64,000 nucleotides of DNA from Streptacidiphilus sp041262165 (GTDB taxonomy: Bacteria; Actinomycetota; Actinomycetes; Streptomycetales; Streptomycetaceae). The stretch spans positions 248,001 through 312,000 of the forward strand of contig NZ_JBGCBY010000009.1 in assembly GCF_041262165.1 (NCBI RefSeq), in the 5' to 3' direction. Below the pieces are notes generated by a model. The model had not been told where the DNA came from, searched no databases, and saw only the letters and a program-made list of their open reading frames with translations. A program made the translations under genes and the position numbers. Below, one piece after another: positions 8,689-17,149 of the stretch. Numbering within the stretch: the stretch's first letter is position 1; each line of letters opens with the position of its first letter.

Positions 8689-9810
8689 ATGAACGCCACC
8701 CCACGAGTCAGGACCGCGATCGCTGCGGTCATGACGGTCGGCCTGACCCTGGCCGCAAGCGCTTGCACCAACTCCGGCTCGACCTCGTCCGGCTCCAGCT
8801 CCAGTTCCTCTGCCGTCGCCAACAACACCGCCGCCGCCCAGCAGGTCGCCTCGCCCTCCGGGACCGCCACCGGCCCCGCGTGCACCTACACGACCTACGC
8901 CGGAGGCGTGCCCAAACTGAACGTCGCCGACGGCAAAACGATCGTCGGCTTCTCCCAGTCCGAGTCCACCAGCAACCCCTTCCGCGCGACCGAGACCAAG
9001 AGCATCGAGAACCAGGCCAGGACGCTGGGTGTCAAACTCATCGAGCGCAACGCCAACGCCGATGTGAACGCACAGAACTCGCAGATCGAGGACATGATCG
9101 CCCAAGGCGCCCAGGTCCTGATCGTGGCCCCGGAGAACTCCGACGGCCTGGGCCCCGCCCTGGCCCAGGCCAAGGCCAAGAAGATCCCGGTGCTGACCAT
9201 CGACCGCACCGTCACCGGCACCGCCTGCACCGACTTCATCGCCTTCATCGGCTCCAACTTCTACGGCCAGGCGCAGATCGCCGCCGACGACGTGGCCGCC
9301 GCGACCGGTGGCAGCGGCAAGGTCGCGATCCTGTCCGGCACCCCGGGGAACAACGTCTCCGCCGACCGCACCAAGGGCTTCACCGACCAGCTCGCGGCCA
9401 AGTACCCCAACTTGGCGGTCGTCGCCTCGCAAACCGCCAACTTCGACCAGACCGACGGCCAGAAGGTGATGGAGCAGATGCTCCAGGCCCACCCGGACAT
9501 CACCGCGGTCTACGCCGAGAACGACGGAATGGCGCTGGGCGCGCTCCAGGCGATCAGGTCGGCCGGCAAGACCCCCGGCAAGGACATCAAGGTCGTCTCG
9601 ATCGACGGGATCCAGCAAGCGGTGCAGGACGTGGCCTCGGGCCAGGTGGCCGCCGACATCGAGACAAACCCGCGGTTCGGCCCGCTCGCGTTCCAGTCGC
9701 TGCAGGACTTCTTCGGCACCACCGGCGTGCAGCCCAAGGTGATCATCAAGGACAACCACTTCACCCCCGCCAACGCGCAGCAGGCCCTGGCCCAGGGGCT
9801 GGTGTACTGA
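8689..9810 (+). CDS. ytfQ: Sugar ABC transporter, lipoprotein binding protein (YtfQ-like, galactofuranose type)
   Basis: A periplasmic-binding-protein type 1 lipoprotein of 373 residues. The signal peptide ends in LAASAC, a lipobox, followed by a Ser-rich linker. The mature part follows E. coli YtfQ closely: VGFSQSES, then FRATETKSIE, then LIVAPENSDGLGPAL, TIDRT, GNNVSADRTKGF and ENDGMALGALQAI, with Arg and Asp residues at the places that hold furanose sugar in YtfQ. The ATG at 8689 was chosen over upstream in-frame starts because it begins the signal peptide. It is the first of four importer genes and should catch galactofuranose or a similar sugar. Confidence 0.88.
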   Translation: MNATPRVRTAIAAVMTVGLTLAASACTNSGSTSSGSSSSSSAVANNTAAAQQVASPSGTATGPACTYTTYAGGVPKLNVADGKTIVGFSQSESTSNPFRATETKSIENQARTLGVKLIERNANADVNAQNSQIEDMIAQGAQVLIVAPENSDGLGPALAQAKAKKIPVLTIDRTVTGTACTDFIAFIGSNFYGQAQIAADDVAAATGGSGKVAILSGTPGNNVSADRTKGFTDQLAAKYPNLAVVASQTANFDQTDGQKVMEQMLQAHPDITAVYAENDGMALGALQAIRSAGKTPGKDIKVVSIDGIQQAVQDVASGQVAADIETNPRFGPLAFQSLQDFFGTTGVQPKVIIKDNHFTPANAQQALAQGLVY

Positions 9811-9825
9811 CCGGCCGGCCGGCCC

Positions 9826-9867
9826 GGTGCGGAGCGGATCCGAAGCGCCAGGCAACCGCTCCGCACC
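9826..9867 (+). terminator. Hairpin between binding-protein and ATPase genes
   Basis: GGTGCGGAGCGG at 9826-9837 pairs perfectly with CCGCTCCGCACC at 9856-9867, with further GGCC/GGCC pairing outside. No T-run follows. Such a hairpin after the binding-protein gene usually protects its mRNA and lowers read-through. Confidence 0.6.
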
Positions 9868-9917
9868 ACCGGCCGCCGGCCGCACCCCGAAGCAGCACCC
9901 CGAGCAAGGAGGAAGCA

Positions 9918-11588
9918 GTGGTCGAGCAGGACCCGGCCCCGCGCGCCGAGCGCGTCCTGGAGGTCACCGGGGTCAGCAAGAGCTTCGCGGGCGTCCACGC
10001 CCTGCGCGCCGTGGACTTCGAGCTTCGCCCGGGCGAGGTCCACGCCCTGGTCGGCGAGAACGGCGCCGGAAAGTCCACGCTGATCAAAGTGATGACAGGG
10101 GTCTACCGCCCGGACGCGGGACAGGTGTACTTCGCGGGCCAGGAACGGGACTTCCGCAACCCCCTGGACGCGCAGGCGGCCGGCCTCTCGACGATCTACC
10201 AGGAAGTCAACCTCGTCCCGTTGATGTCCATTGCGCGCAACCTGTACCTGGGCCGCGAGCCGCGACACTTCGGCCTGGTCGACGTCCGCCGGATGAACCG
10301 CGAAGCCGCCCGGACGCTGACGAGTTACGGCGTGACGGTGGACGTGACCCGACCGCTGCGCACCCTGGGACTGGGCGCACAGCAGATGGTGGCGCTGGCT
10401 CGGGCGGTCCAGATCGACGCCCGCGTCGTGATCATGGACGAGCCCACCTCGTCGCTGGAGCCCCGCGAGGTCGAGACCCTCTTCTCGGTCATCCGCGACC
10501 TGAGGCGCCGCTCCATCGCAGTGGTCTACGTCAGCCACCGCCTGGACGAGCTGTATGCGATCTGCGACCGCGTCACCGTGATGCGCGACGGCCAGGTCGT
10601 GCACACCGGCGAGATGGCCGGCCTCGAACGGCTCCAGCTCATCTCCATGATGCTCGGCCGGGAGATGTCCACGGTCCGCGAGCAGGGCAGCACGGCCTTC
10701 GACACGGACAGACACCGCACGAGCCACGGCCGACCCGCCCTGCGCGCGACCGATCTGACCGTGCGCCACCGCGTGCACGGCGTCTCCCTCGACGTGCACC
10801 CCGGCGAGGTCGTCGGGCTCGGCGGCCTGTTGGGCGCCGGGCGCAGCGAGACAGCGAAGGCGGTCGTGGGGGCGCTGGTCACCGAGTCGGGCTCGGTCGA
10901 AGTCGACGGCCGCCCGATACCGCACCGCAGCCCTGCCGCAGCCATCCGCGCGGGCGTGGTCATGCTGCCCGAGGACCGCAAGGTCGAGGGCATCATTCCG
11001 AGCCTGTCCGTAAGGGAGAACATCTCGCTCGCCGCCCTGCCACGGCTCTCCCGGGCCGGGCTGGTCTCCAGAGCAAAGCAGGACGAGATCGTCCGCCTGT
11101 TCATGGACCGCCTGCGGATCAAGGCGTCGAGCCCCGACCAGAAGGTCCGCGACCTGTCCGGCGGCAACCAGCAAAAGGTGCTGCTCGCCCGTTGGTTGTG
11201 CCTGAATCCCAAGGTGCTGCTGCTGGACGAGCCGACGCGCGGCATCGACGTCGGGGCCAAAGCCGAGGTGCAGGCCCTGATCGACGAGCTGGCCGGTGAG
11301 GGTCTCGCTGTCCTGCTGATCTCCTCCGACCTGGAGGAGCTCATCGAGGGTTCGAACCGGGTGGTCGTGCTCAAGGACGGCCGCGTGGTCGGGGAACTGG
11401 GCGGCGAGAACCTCACCGAGCAGGGTCTGCTCGACGCACTGGCCGCCACGCCCGCCCCTGCCCCTGCCCCTGCCCCTGCCCCTGAGTCCAAACCCGCCGT
11501 AGACGGCGCGCTGCACCACACGCACGCCGATGACCGGGAGCACCTGCCGGCTTCGGGGCCGGCCGAGGACAAGGAGGACCAGCGATGA
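9918..11588 (+). CDS. ytfR: Sugar ABC transporter, double ATPase (YtfR/RbsA/MglA-like)
   Basis: A tandem-NBD sugar importer ATPase of 556 residues. The first half has Walker A GENGAGKST, a divergent signature (LGLGAQQMVALA) and Walker B VVIMDEPTSSLE. The second half has the degenerate P-loop GLLGAGRSET, signature LSGGNQQKV and Walker B VLLLDEPTRGID, the usual asymmetric arrangement in this family. The GTG at 9918 is preceded by AAGGAGGAAGCA. The C-terminal tail is extended by an Ala-Pro repeat coded by a hexanucleotide microsatellite near 11450-11484. It overlaps the first permease by ATGA. Confidence 0.93.
   Translation: MVEQDPAPRAERVLEVTGVSKSFAGVHALRAVDFELRPGEVHALVGENGAGKSTLIKVMTGVYRPDAGQVYFAGQERDFRNPLDAQAAGLSTIYQEVNLVPLMSIARNLYLGREPRHFGLVDVRRMNREAARTLTSYGVTVDVTRPLRTLGLGAQQMVALARAVQIDARVVIMDEPTSSLEPREVETLFSVIRDLRRRSIAVVYVSHRLDELYAICDRVTVMRDGQVVHTGEMAGLERLQLISMMLGREMSTVREQGSTAFDTDRHRTSHGRPALRATDLTVRHRVHGVSLDVHPGEVVGLGGLLGAGRSETAKAVVGALVTESGSVEVDGRPIPHRSPAAAIRAGVVMLPEDRKVEGIIPSLSVRENISLAALPRLSRAGLVSRAKQDEIVRLFMDRLRIKASSPDQKVRDLSGGNQQKVLLARWLCLNPKVLLLDEPTRGIDVGAKAEVQALIDELAGEGLAVLLISSDLEELIEGSNRVVVLKDGRVVGELGGENLTEQGLLDALAATPAPAPAPAPAPESKPAVDGALHHTHADDREHLPASGPAEDKEDQR
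11449..11484 (+). repeat. Hexanucleotide repeat coding an Ala-Pro tail
   Basis: About five copies of GCCCCT in a row encode alternating Ala and Pro near the ATPase C-terminus. Such a tract can change length by slippage without shifting the frame. Confidence 0.8.
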
Positions 11589-12550
11589 GCGCCGACGCCT
11601 GGGCGAGTTCCGTCCGCGACCGGGACCGGCTGCTGCACCTGCTGCAGGAGTACGGGGTCTACGCCGCTCTCACACTGCTGTTCGCGGTGGCCGTGGGCCT
11701 GGACACGTCCTTCCTGTCCGTCAGCAACGTGCGTATCCAGCTCTTCCAGGTGGCCCCGACTCTGCTGGTCGCCCTGGGCATGGCGCTGGTGATCGGCACC
11801 GAGGGCATCGACCTGTCGGTGGGCGCGGTGATCGCACTGTCCGCCGCGATCGTCCCGCTGTACCTGGGCTACGGACTGCCGCTCGCCATGGCCATCGCCC
11901 TGCTGCTGGGGGCGGTCTGCGGGGCGGTGGGCGGAGCGATGGTGGCCCTCACCCGGATCCAGCCGATCGTGGCCACGCTTTCCCTGATGATCGGTGTGCG
12001 CGGGCTGGCGGAGCTCTTCAACGGCGACTCGGCCAAGCCGGTGACCGATTCTGCGCTGCTCGCACTCGGCTCCGACAGCTTCGCCGGGGTCCCGTTGATG
12101 GCCTGGATCGCGGCCGGCTGCGCGCTGCTGGCCGGGTTGGTCGTCCGGCGAACCACCTTCGGTCGGCAACTGGTGGCCATCGGCGACAACCGGCAGGCCA
12201 GCCGGCTGTCCGGACTACCGGTCCGCCGCGTGCTGATCGCCGTCTACGTGCTCTCCGGCGTGCTGGCCGCCCTGGCCGGGGTGATGATCGTGGGTCACGG
12301 CGCCGAGGCCGACCCGGCCAACCAGGGGCTCACCATGGAGCTCAGCGCGATCACCGCGGTCGTGGTCGGCGGCACACCGCTGAGCGGCGGCCGGGTACGA
12401 GTGCTGGGCACGGTGGCAGGCGCGCATTTCATGCAGCTGATCGCGGCCGTCCTGACCCAGCACAACGTGCCCGCGTCGTACACCCAGATCATCGAGGCCG
12501 CGATCATCTGCTTCGCGGTCTACGCCTCCCAGGAGCGTGGTACCCGATGA
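11585..12550 (+). CDS. ytfT: Sugar ABC transporter permease 1 (YtfT-like)
   Basis: A BPD_transp_2 inner-membrane permease of 321 residues with eight or more hydrophobic segments. It carries ALGMALVIGTEGIDLSVGAV, the conserved loop of ribose/galactose-type permeases, then RIQPIVATLSLMIGVRGLAE and AITAVVVGGTPLSGG. These blocks resemble E. coli YtfT more than RbsC. Start and stop overlap neighbours by ATGA, so it is translationally coupled to the ATPase and the second permease, with which it would form the channel. Confidence 0.92.
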   Translation: MSADAWASSVRDRDRLLHLLQEYGVYAALTLLFAVAVGLDTSFLSVSNVRIQLFQVAPTLLVALGMALVIGTEGIDLSVGAVIALSAAIVPLYLGYGLPLAMAIALLLGAVCGAVGGAMVALTRIQPIVATLSLMIGVRGLAELFNGDSAKPVTDSALLALGSDSFAGVPLMAWIAAGCALLAGLVVRRTTFGRQLVAIGDNRQASRLSGLPVRRVLIAVYVLSGVLAALAGVMIVGHGAEADPANQGLTMELSAITAVVVGGTPLSGGRVRVLGTVAGAHFMQLIAAVLTQHNVPASYTQIIEAAIICFAVYASQERGTR

Positions 12551-13569
12551 GCCCCACCGTCCTGCAGCCCACCGCCCTGCCCCCGGACCCCTCCCCCGCG
12601 GCCGCGCCCGACCAGGTCCCGCTGCGCGAGCGGGTGGCGTCCCAACTGCAGCGGCGCGGCGCACTGGCAGTGCTGGTGCTGGTGGCCGCCATCGCCTCGG
12701 CCACCTCCTCCACCTTCCCGACCTGGTCCAACATCAGCAGCATCCTGGGCAACAACGCCTTCGTGTGGCTGCTCGCCCTCGGCATGACCTTCGTGATCAT
12801 GACGGGCGGCATCGACCTGTCCGTCGGCTCGATGTACGCCCTCGGCGGCGTCCTGGCCGCCTACGGGGCGCACACCGGCGGCACCTGGCTCGCACTCCTG
12901 CTGCCACTCGCGGTCGGAGCCGCCTGGGGGACACTCCAGGGCCTGCTGGTGGCCCGCGCCGGAATGGCACCGTTCATCGTCACCCTGGCCGGACTGCTCG
13001 GCGCCCGCGGCCTGCTCCAGGCCCTCACCAACGAAGGCGCCACCACCTACCTGGTGCCGGCGAACTCAGCGTTCCGCAGCTTCGGCGCCGGCACCTGGAC
13101 CCCGGTCGTCATCGTCGCGGCGCTCTTCGTCGCCGGTTCCCTCCTACTCACCCGCACCCGCTTCGGCGCCACGCTCACCGCGCTCGGCGGCAACGAGAAC
13201 GCCACACGGCTGATGGGACTGCCCGTCGCCCGCACCAAGACACTGGTCTATCTGCTCTCCGGCACCCTCGCCGCCACCGCCGGCGCTCTCGGCAGCGCCC
13301 GACTGGGATCCGGCGTCACCACCATCGGCGTGGGCTACGAACTGACGGCGATCGCCTCAGTCGTCATCGGCGGCACCCTCCTCACCGGAGGAAGCGGCTC
13401 GATCGGCGGCACCCTGAACGGCGTCCTGCTGCTCGCGGTCATCCACAACCTGATCGACCACTACTTCTCGCAGTACGGCTCAGCGTTCACCGACACCGTC
13501 AACGGAGGGTTCCTGGCGCTCGTCGTCCTACTGCAGACCCTGCTGAGCCGAACCCAGCAACTGTCCTGA
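12547..13569 (+). CDS. yjfF: Sugar ABC transporter permease 2 (YjfF-like)
   Basis: The second permease, 340 residues. It starts at the ATG inside ATGA at the end of ytfT. It shows LGMTFVIMTGGIDLSVGSMY, APFIVTLAGLLGARGL, NENATRLMGLPV and ELTAIASVVIGGTLLTGG, closely following E. coli YjfF. Two different permeases with one double ATPase is the subunit make-up of the YtfQRT-YjfF galactofuranose importer, which supports the substrate assignment. An N-terminal Pro-rich extension of about 25 residues precedes the first membrane segment. Confidence 0.92.
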   Translation: MSPTVLQPTALPPDPSPAAAPDQVPLRERVASQLQRRGALAVLVLVAAIASATSSTFPTWSNISSILGNNAFVWLLALGMTFVIMTGGIDLSVGSMYALGGVLAAYGAHTGGTWLALLLPLAVGAAWGTLQGLLVARAGMAPFIVTLAGLLGARGLLQALTNEGATTYLVPANSAFRSFGAGTWTPVVIVAALFVAGSLLLTRTRFGATLTALGGNENATRLMGLPVARTKTLVYLLSGTLAATAGALGSARLGSGVTTIGVGYELTAIASVVIGGTLLTGGSGSIGGTLNGVLLLAVIHNLIDHYFSQYGSAFTDTVNGGFLALVVLLQTLLSRTQQLS

Positions 13570-13648
13570 CCCTCCCCGGCACAGGCCCGTGCCCCGGAGA
13601 GCCCATCCGCCGGCGCGAAGCCCGGCCGACACGAGGAAAGCCAGCGCC

Positions 13649-15871
13649 GTGGGCGTGAGCCTCAAGGATGTCGCGCTCCGCGCGGGCGTCTCTGCAAAAA
13701 CCGTCTCGAACGTGGTGAACAACTACCCGCACATCAGCTCCAAGACCCGCGACCGCGTACAACGCGCCATCGACGAACTCGGCTACCACCCGAACCTGAC
13801 AGCACGTCACCTGCGCAGAGGACGCACCGGAATCATCACGCTCGCAGTCCCCGAACTGGGCAATCCCTACTTCGCCGACCTGGCCGGCGCCGTCATCGAC
13901 GCCGCCGCCCAGCACGACCACACCGTGCTCCTGGACCACACCGCAGGACTGCGTGAGCGCGAAGTCCTGGTCTCCAGAGGATTCCGCTCCCACATGATCG
14001 ACGGCCTGATCCTCAGTCCGATCCAACTGGAGAACGAGGACCTGCGCACACGCCCCGACGGACCGCCACTGGTCCTGCTGGGCGAGCGCGAGTACGACGC
14101 CCCCTACGACCACATCGCCATCGACAACGTCGCCGCGGCACGCACCGCCGTGCGGCACCTGCTCGACCTGGGGCGCCGCCGCATCGCCTTCCTCGGCGCC
14201 CGCCGTGAAAGCGCCCGCCAGCCTGCCCACCTGCGGCTGCGCGGCTGGCGCGAAGAGATCAAAGCAGCGGGCGGAACACCCGAGGAGTCCCTGGTCGTCG
14301 CCACCGCAGGCTACGACCGCCGCGACGGCGCAGCGGCGATGACCGAACTGCTCGCGCGCACGGACCCGCCCGACGCCGTCTTCGCCTACAACGACCTGGT
14401 CGCGCTCGGCGCGATGCGGGTACTCGCGGAGCGCGGGCTGCGGATCCCCGAGGACATCGCCGTGGTGGGCTTCGACGACATAGAGGAGGGACGCTACGCG
14501 GCCGTCTCGCTGACCACGGTCGCCCCGGACAAGACCGCCATCGCCAGGCTCGCCGTGGACTGCCTGGTCGAGCGGATCGCCGCCGGCGACTCGCTGCCCC
14601 GGCCGATGCCCCGACGCATCCTGCCCGGTCACCGACTCGTCGTGCGCGAGTCCACCAACGGCCGCACGGCCCCCATCCGCTCACCGCCCGCGGCGCCGAC
14701 CACCCCGCCGAGCGCGCCAAGGGCCTCAGCAGCCCGGACCAATCCCGTCACCCCCAGGACCCCGAGGACCCGCATGCCACGCCCAACCCTGGACCGCACC
14801 GCGTTCGCCAAGGCTCCCGACGGCAGTGCCGTCGACCGCTGGACGCTGGACAACGGACGCGGCGTCCTCGCCGAGGTGCTGACCTACGGTGCGACTCTGC
14901 ACAGCCTTCAGGTGCCCGACCCCAAAGGACCGGTGGACTCCGTCGTGCTGACGCTGCCGACTCTTGCGGACTACGCCCAGCGCAGCCCCTACTTCGGCGC
15001 CGTGATCGGCCGCTACGCCAACCGCATCGACCGGGGTCGGTTCAGCCTCGACGGGCACAGCCACCGGCTACCGGTCAACGACCGCGGACACACGCTGCAC
15101 GGCGGCCCGCAGGGGTTCCACCACCGCGTGTGGCGTGCCCAACCCGAACCCGCCGGCCGGAACGGCGCCGTGTCACTCGGGCTCTCGTTGACCAGCCGCC
15201 ACGGCGACATGGGCTTCCCCGGCACTCTCGTCGTCTCGGTCACCTACACCCTCGACCGGCACGGAAACCTGCGTCTGCACTACACCGCCCGCACCGACCG
15301 GCCCACCGTCGTCAACCTCACCCACCACGCCTACTTCAACCTCGCCGGCGCCGGCGCCGGTGACATCCTCGGCCACACCCTGGCCCTGGACGCGGACGCC
15401 TACCTGCCCGTCACCGCGGACGCCATCCCGCACGGCACGGCGACGCCCACTGCCGGAACGCCCTTCGACTTCGCCGAACCGCGCGCGATCGGCACACGGA
15501 TGACCGAAGACGATCCGCAGGTGCGGGCCGCGGGCGGCTACGACCACTGCTGGGTCCTGACCGAACCGCCGACCGAGTCCCTGCTGCGCCGCGCCGCCCG
15601 GCTCGCGGACCCGGGCAGCGGCCGCCGCATGGAGGTGTGGACCACCGAACCGGGCATCCAGGTCTACACCGGCAACGCCCTCGACGGCACACTGCGCAGC
15701 CCCGCGGGCAAGCCCTACGAGCGACACGGAGCGATCTGCCTGGAGACCCAGCACTTCCCCGACTCGCCGAACCGGCCCGACTTCCCCAGCACGGTGCTGC
15801 GGCCCGGTGCCACGTTCCGCAGCGCCACCGAGTTCCGCTTCCCGCACCTGCCGGGCCCGCGACTCCTTTGA
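13649..15871 (+). CDS. LacI-family regulator fused in frame to aldose 1-epimerase
   Basis: One uninterrupted frame of 740 codons starts at GTG 13649 behind GAGGAAAG. Residues 1-50 are a LacI helix-turn-helix (LKDVALRAGVSAKTVSNVVN), followed by the periplasmic-binding-protein-like effector domain to about residue 338 (FAYNDLVALGAMR, VVGFDDIEEG). A 35-residue Pro/Ala/Thr linker leads to Met376 and a complete GalM-type mutarotase with HGGPQGFHH, LTHHAYFNLAG and a C-terminal ICLETQHFPDSPN (catalytic Glu). The regulator would sense the imported sugar and the enzyme would equilibrate its anomers. An internal ribosome site before Met376 means separate epimerase could also be made. A lost stop codon in the linker is the simplest origin. 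Confidence 0.85.
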   Translation: MGVSLKDVALRAGVSAKTVSNVVNNYPHISSKTRDRVQRAIDELGYHPNLTARHLRRGRTGIITLAVPELGNPYFADLAGAVIDAAAQHDHTVLLDHTAGLREREVLVSRGFRSHMIDGLILSPIQLENEDLRTRPDGPPLVLLGEREYDAPYDHIAIDNVAAARTAVRHLLDLGRRRIAFLGARRESARQPAHLRLRGWREEIKAAGGTPEESLVVATAGYDRRDGAAAMTELLARTDPPDAVFAYNDLVALGAMRVLAERGLRIPEDIAVVGFDDIEEGRYAAVSLTTVAPDKTAIARLAVDCLVERIAAGDSLPRPMPRRILPGHRLVVRESTNGRTAPIRSPPAAPTTPPSAPRASAARTNPVTPRTPRTRMPRPTLDRTAFAKAPDGSAVDRWTLDNGRGVLAEVLTYGATLHSLQVPDPKGPVDSVVLTLPTLADYAQRSPYFGAVIGRYANRIDRGRFSLDGHSHRLPVNDRGHTLHGGPQGFHHRVWRAQPEPAGRNGAVSLGLSLTSRHGDMGFPGTLVVSVTYTLDRHGNLRLHYTARTDRPTVVNLTHHAYFNLAGAGAGDILGHTLALDADAYLPVTADAIPHGTATPTAGTPFDFAEPRAIGTRMTEDDPQVRAAGGYDHCWVLTEPPTESLLRRAARLADPGSGRRMEVWTTEPGIQVYTGNALDGTLRSPAGKPYERHGAICLETQHFPDSPNRPDFPSTVLRPGATFRSATEFRFPHLPGPRLL
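14764..14776 (+). promoter_or_regulatory. Internal ribosome-binding site and ATG for the epimerase part
   Basis: GAGG at 14764-14767 sits six nucleotides before the in-frame ATG at 14774, so the epimerase could be translated on its own besides the fusion. Confidence 0.5.
14774..15871 (+). other. galM: Aldose 1-epimerase (mutarotase) domain of the fusion
   Basis: The 365 residues from Met376 of the fusion make a full-length mutarotase: GRYANRIDRGRF, HGGPQGFHHRVW, NLTHHAYFNLAG and ETQHFPDSPNRPDFPST in the usual order, with both catalytic His and the Glu. It would interconvert the alpha and beta anomers of the sugar brought in by the neighbouring importer. Confidence 0.85.
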
Positions 15872-15908
15872 CCGGTCGCTTACGGGCTGCCGATGTCACG
15901 CCCCGCTG

Positions 15909-15960
15909 TGACGACCGGCTGTGCTGATCGGCTGTGCTGACCGGCGGTGATGATCGGCCG
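15909..15960 (+). repeat. 13-bp imperfect tandem repeat, four copies, between convergent genes
   Basis: TGACGACCGGCTG, TGCTGATCGGCTG, TGCTGACCGGCGG and TGATGATCGGCCG follow one another between the ends of the fusion gene and the second lacI gene. Confidence 0.75.
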
Positions 15961-15969
15961 TTGTGATGT

Positions 15970-17004
15970 TCAGCCGCGACGGCTGCTCTCGCGCACCACG
16001 ATGCGGTACCCGGGCGTGATCATCCGGCTGGGTCCGTCGTAGACGTTCTCGACCCGCTCCAGCAGGCAGTTCACCGCGAGCTCAGCGATCCGGCGCTTGT
16101 CCGGCGCCACCGTGGTCAGCGAGGGGATCGCGTACTCGGCCTCCTCCACATCGTCGAAGCCGGCCAGCGCGATGTCCTCGGGGATACGCAGACCGGCCTC
16201 GTGCGCGGCGCGCATCGCACCCAGCGCCAGCAGGTCGTTGAAGCAGAAGACAGCGTCAGGTCGCTCGGGAAGCTTCAGCAGGCGGCGCATGGCCGCCGCT
16301 CCGTCAGGGCGGAAGTAGGCGCGCACCGGAGGGAACAGCGACGCGTCCACCGGCTGTCCGGCCTCCTCCAGCGCCTGGGTGTAGCCGAGCAGACGCTGCT
16401 GGGCCGTCGCTCTGGGGTAGGGGTCCTGCCAGCCGATCGCACCGATCCGGCGGTGACCCTGTTCGACCAGGTGCCGGGTGATGTCACGGGCCGCCGAAAC
16501 GTTGTCGATGTGCACCCGGTCGGCCACCGGCCCCAGATCGGCCTCTCCCAGCAGGACCAGCGGGATCTGCCGCCCTCGGGCGAGCAGTTCGGCCTGGTCC
16601 AGGCCCAGCGGGCTGAGGATCACACCGTCGATCATGGGGTCGCCAAGACCGGAGGCGATCCTCAACTCCGCCGCGGGGTCACCACCGGTGTCGTCCATGA
16701 GCACGGTGCACCGGTGCCGGCGCGCCGCGGCGATCACCTCCACCGCGAGCTCGGCGAAGTACGGGGACGGCAGTTCGGGGAACGCGAGCGCGATCACGCC
16801 ACTGCGACCGGTCCGCAACCGGCGCGCCGTCACATTGGGCTGGTAGCCCAGGACGTCGATGGCCCGCTGCACCCGCGCCCGGGTCTCCTCCGCCACCTGG
16901 ACGGAGCCGTTGACGACGTTCGAGACGGTCTTCACCGAGACCCCGGCAGCCTCGGCTACGTCCTTGAGCCGAGGCGCCACTGGACCGGCGCTCTCTGCGA
17001 CCAT
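15970..17004 (-). CDS. LacI-family transcriptional regulator
   Basis: A 344-residue LacI/GalR repressor with helix-turn-helix LKDVAEAAGVSVKTVSNVVN and a full effector-binding domain (FCFNDLLALGAMRAA, LAGFDDVEEAEYAIPSLTTV). Its recognition helix differs from that of the fused LacI at 13649 by a single position in the core (VSVKTVSNVVN against VSAKTVSNVVN), so both probably bind the same AACGTT palindrome. One such site lies 59-72 nt upstream of its own start, suggesting autoregulation. It is downstream of and co-oriented with the exported enzyme at 17150-19780. Confidence 0.93.
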   Translation of the reverse strand: MVAESAGPVAPRLKDVAEAAGVSVKTVSNVVNGSVQVAEETRARVQRAIDVLGYQPNVTARRLRTGRSGVIALAFPELPSPYFAELAVEVIAAARRHRCTVLMDDTGGDPAAELRIASGLGDPMIDGVILSPLGLDQAELLARGRQIPLVLLGEADLGPVADRVHIDNVSAARDITRHLVEQGHRRIGAIGWQDPYPRATAQQRLLGYTQALEEAGQPVDASLFPPVRAYFRPDGAAAMRRLLKLPERPDAVFCFNDLLALGAMRAAHEAGLRIPEDIALAGFDDVEEAEYAIPSLTTVAPDKRRIAELAVNCLLERVENVYDGPSRMITPGYRIVVRESSRRG

Positions 17005-17062
17005 GGAATGGGCCCTCCCGTCGTGCGACGCCGAGGGCGCGCGAGGTGGCCACCGGACATCG

Positions 17063-17076
17063 TTCCAACGTTAGAA
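17063..17076. promoter_or_regulatory. LacI-type operator before the second lacI gene
   Basis: TTCCAACGTTAGAA, core AACGTT at 17067-17072, is palindromic apart from one pair. On the minus strand a TATTCT box (complement of 17073-17078) that could be the -10 overlaps its edge. Confidence 0.65.
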
Positions 17077-17149
17077 TACCGGCTCCCAGCCAAACGATGC
17101 CTGCCCGGTCGGCTCACCCTACGGGGCGACCGGGCAGCGACGTGTGGGT

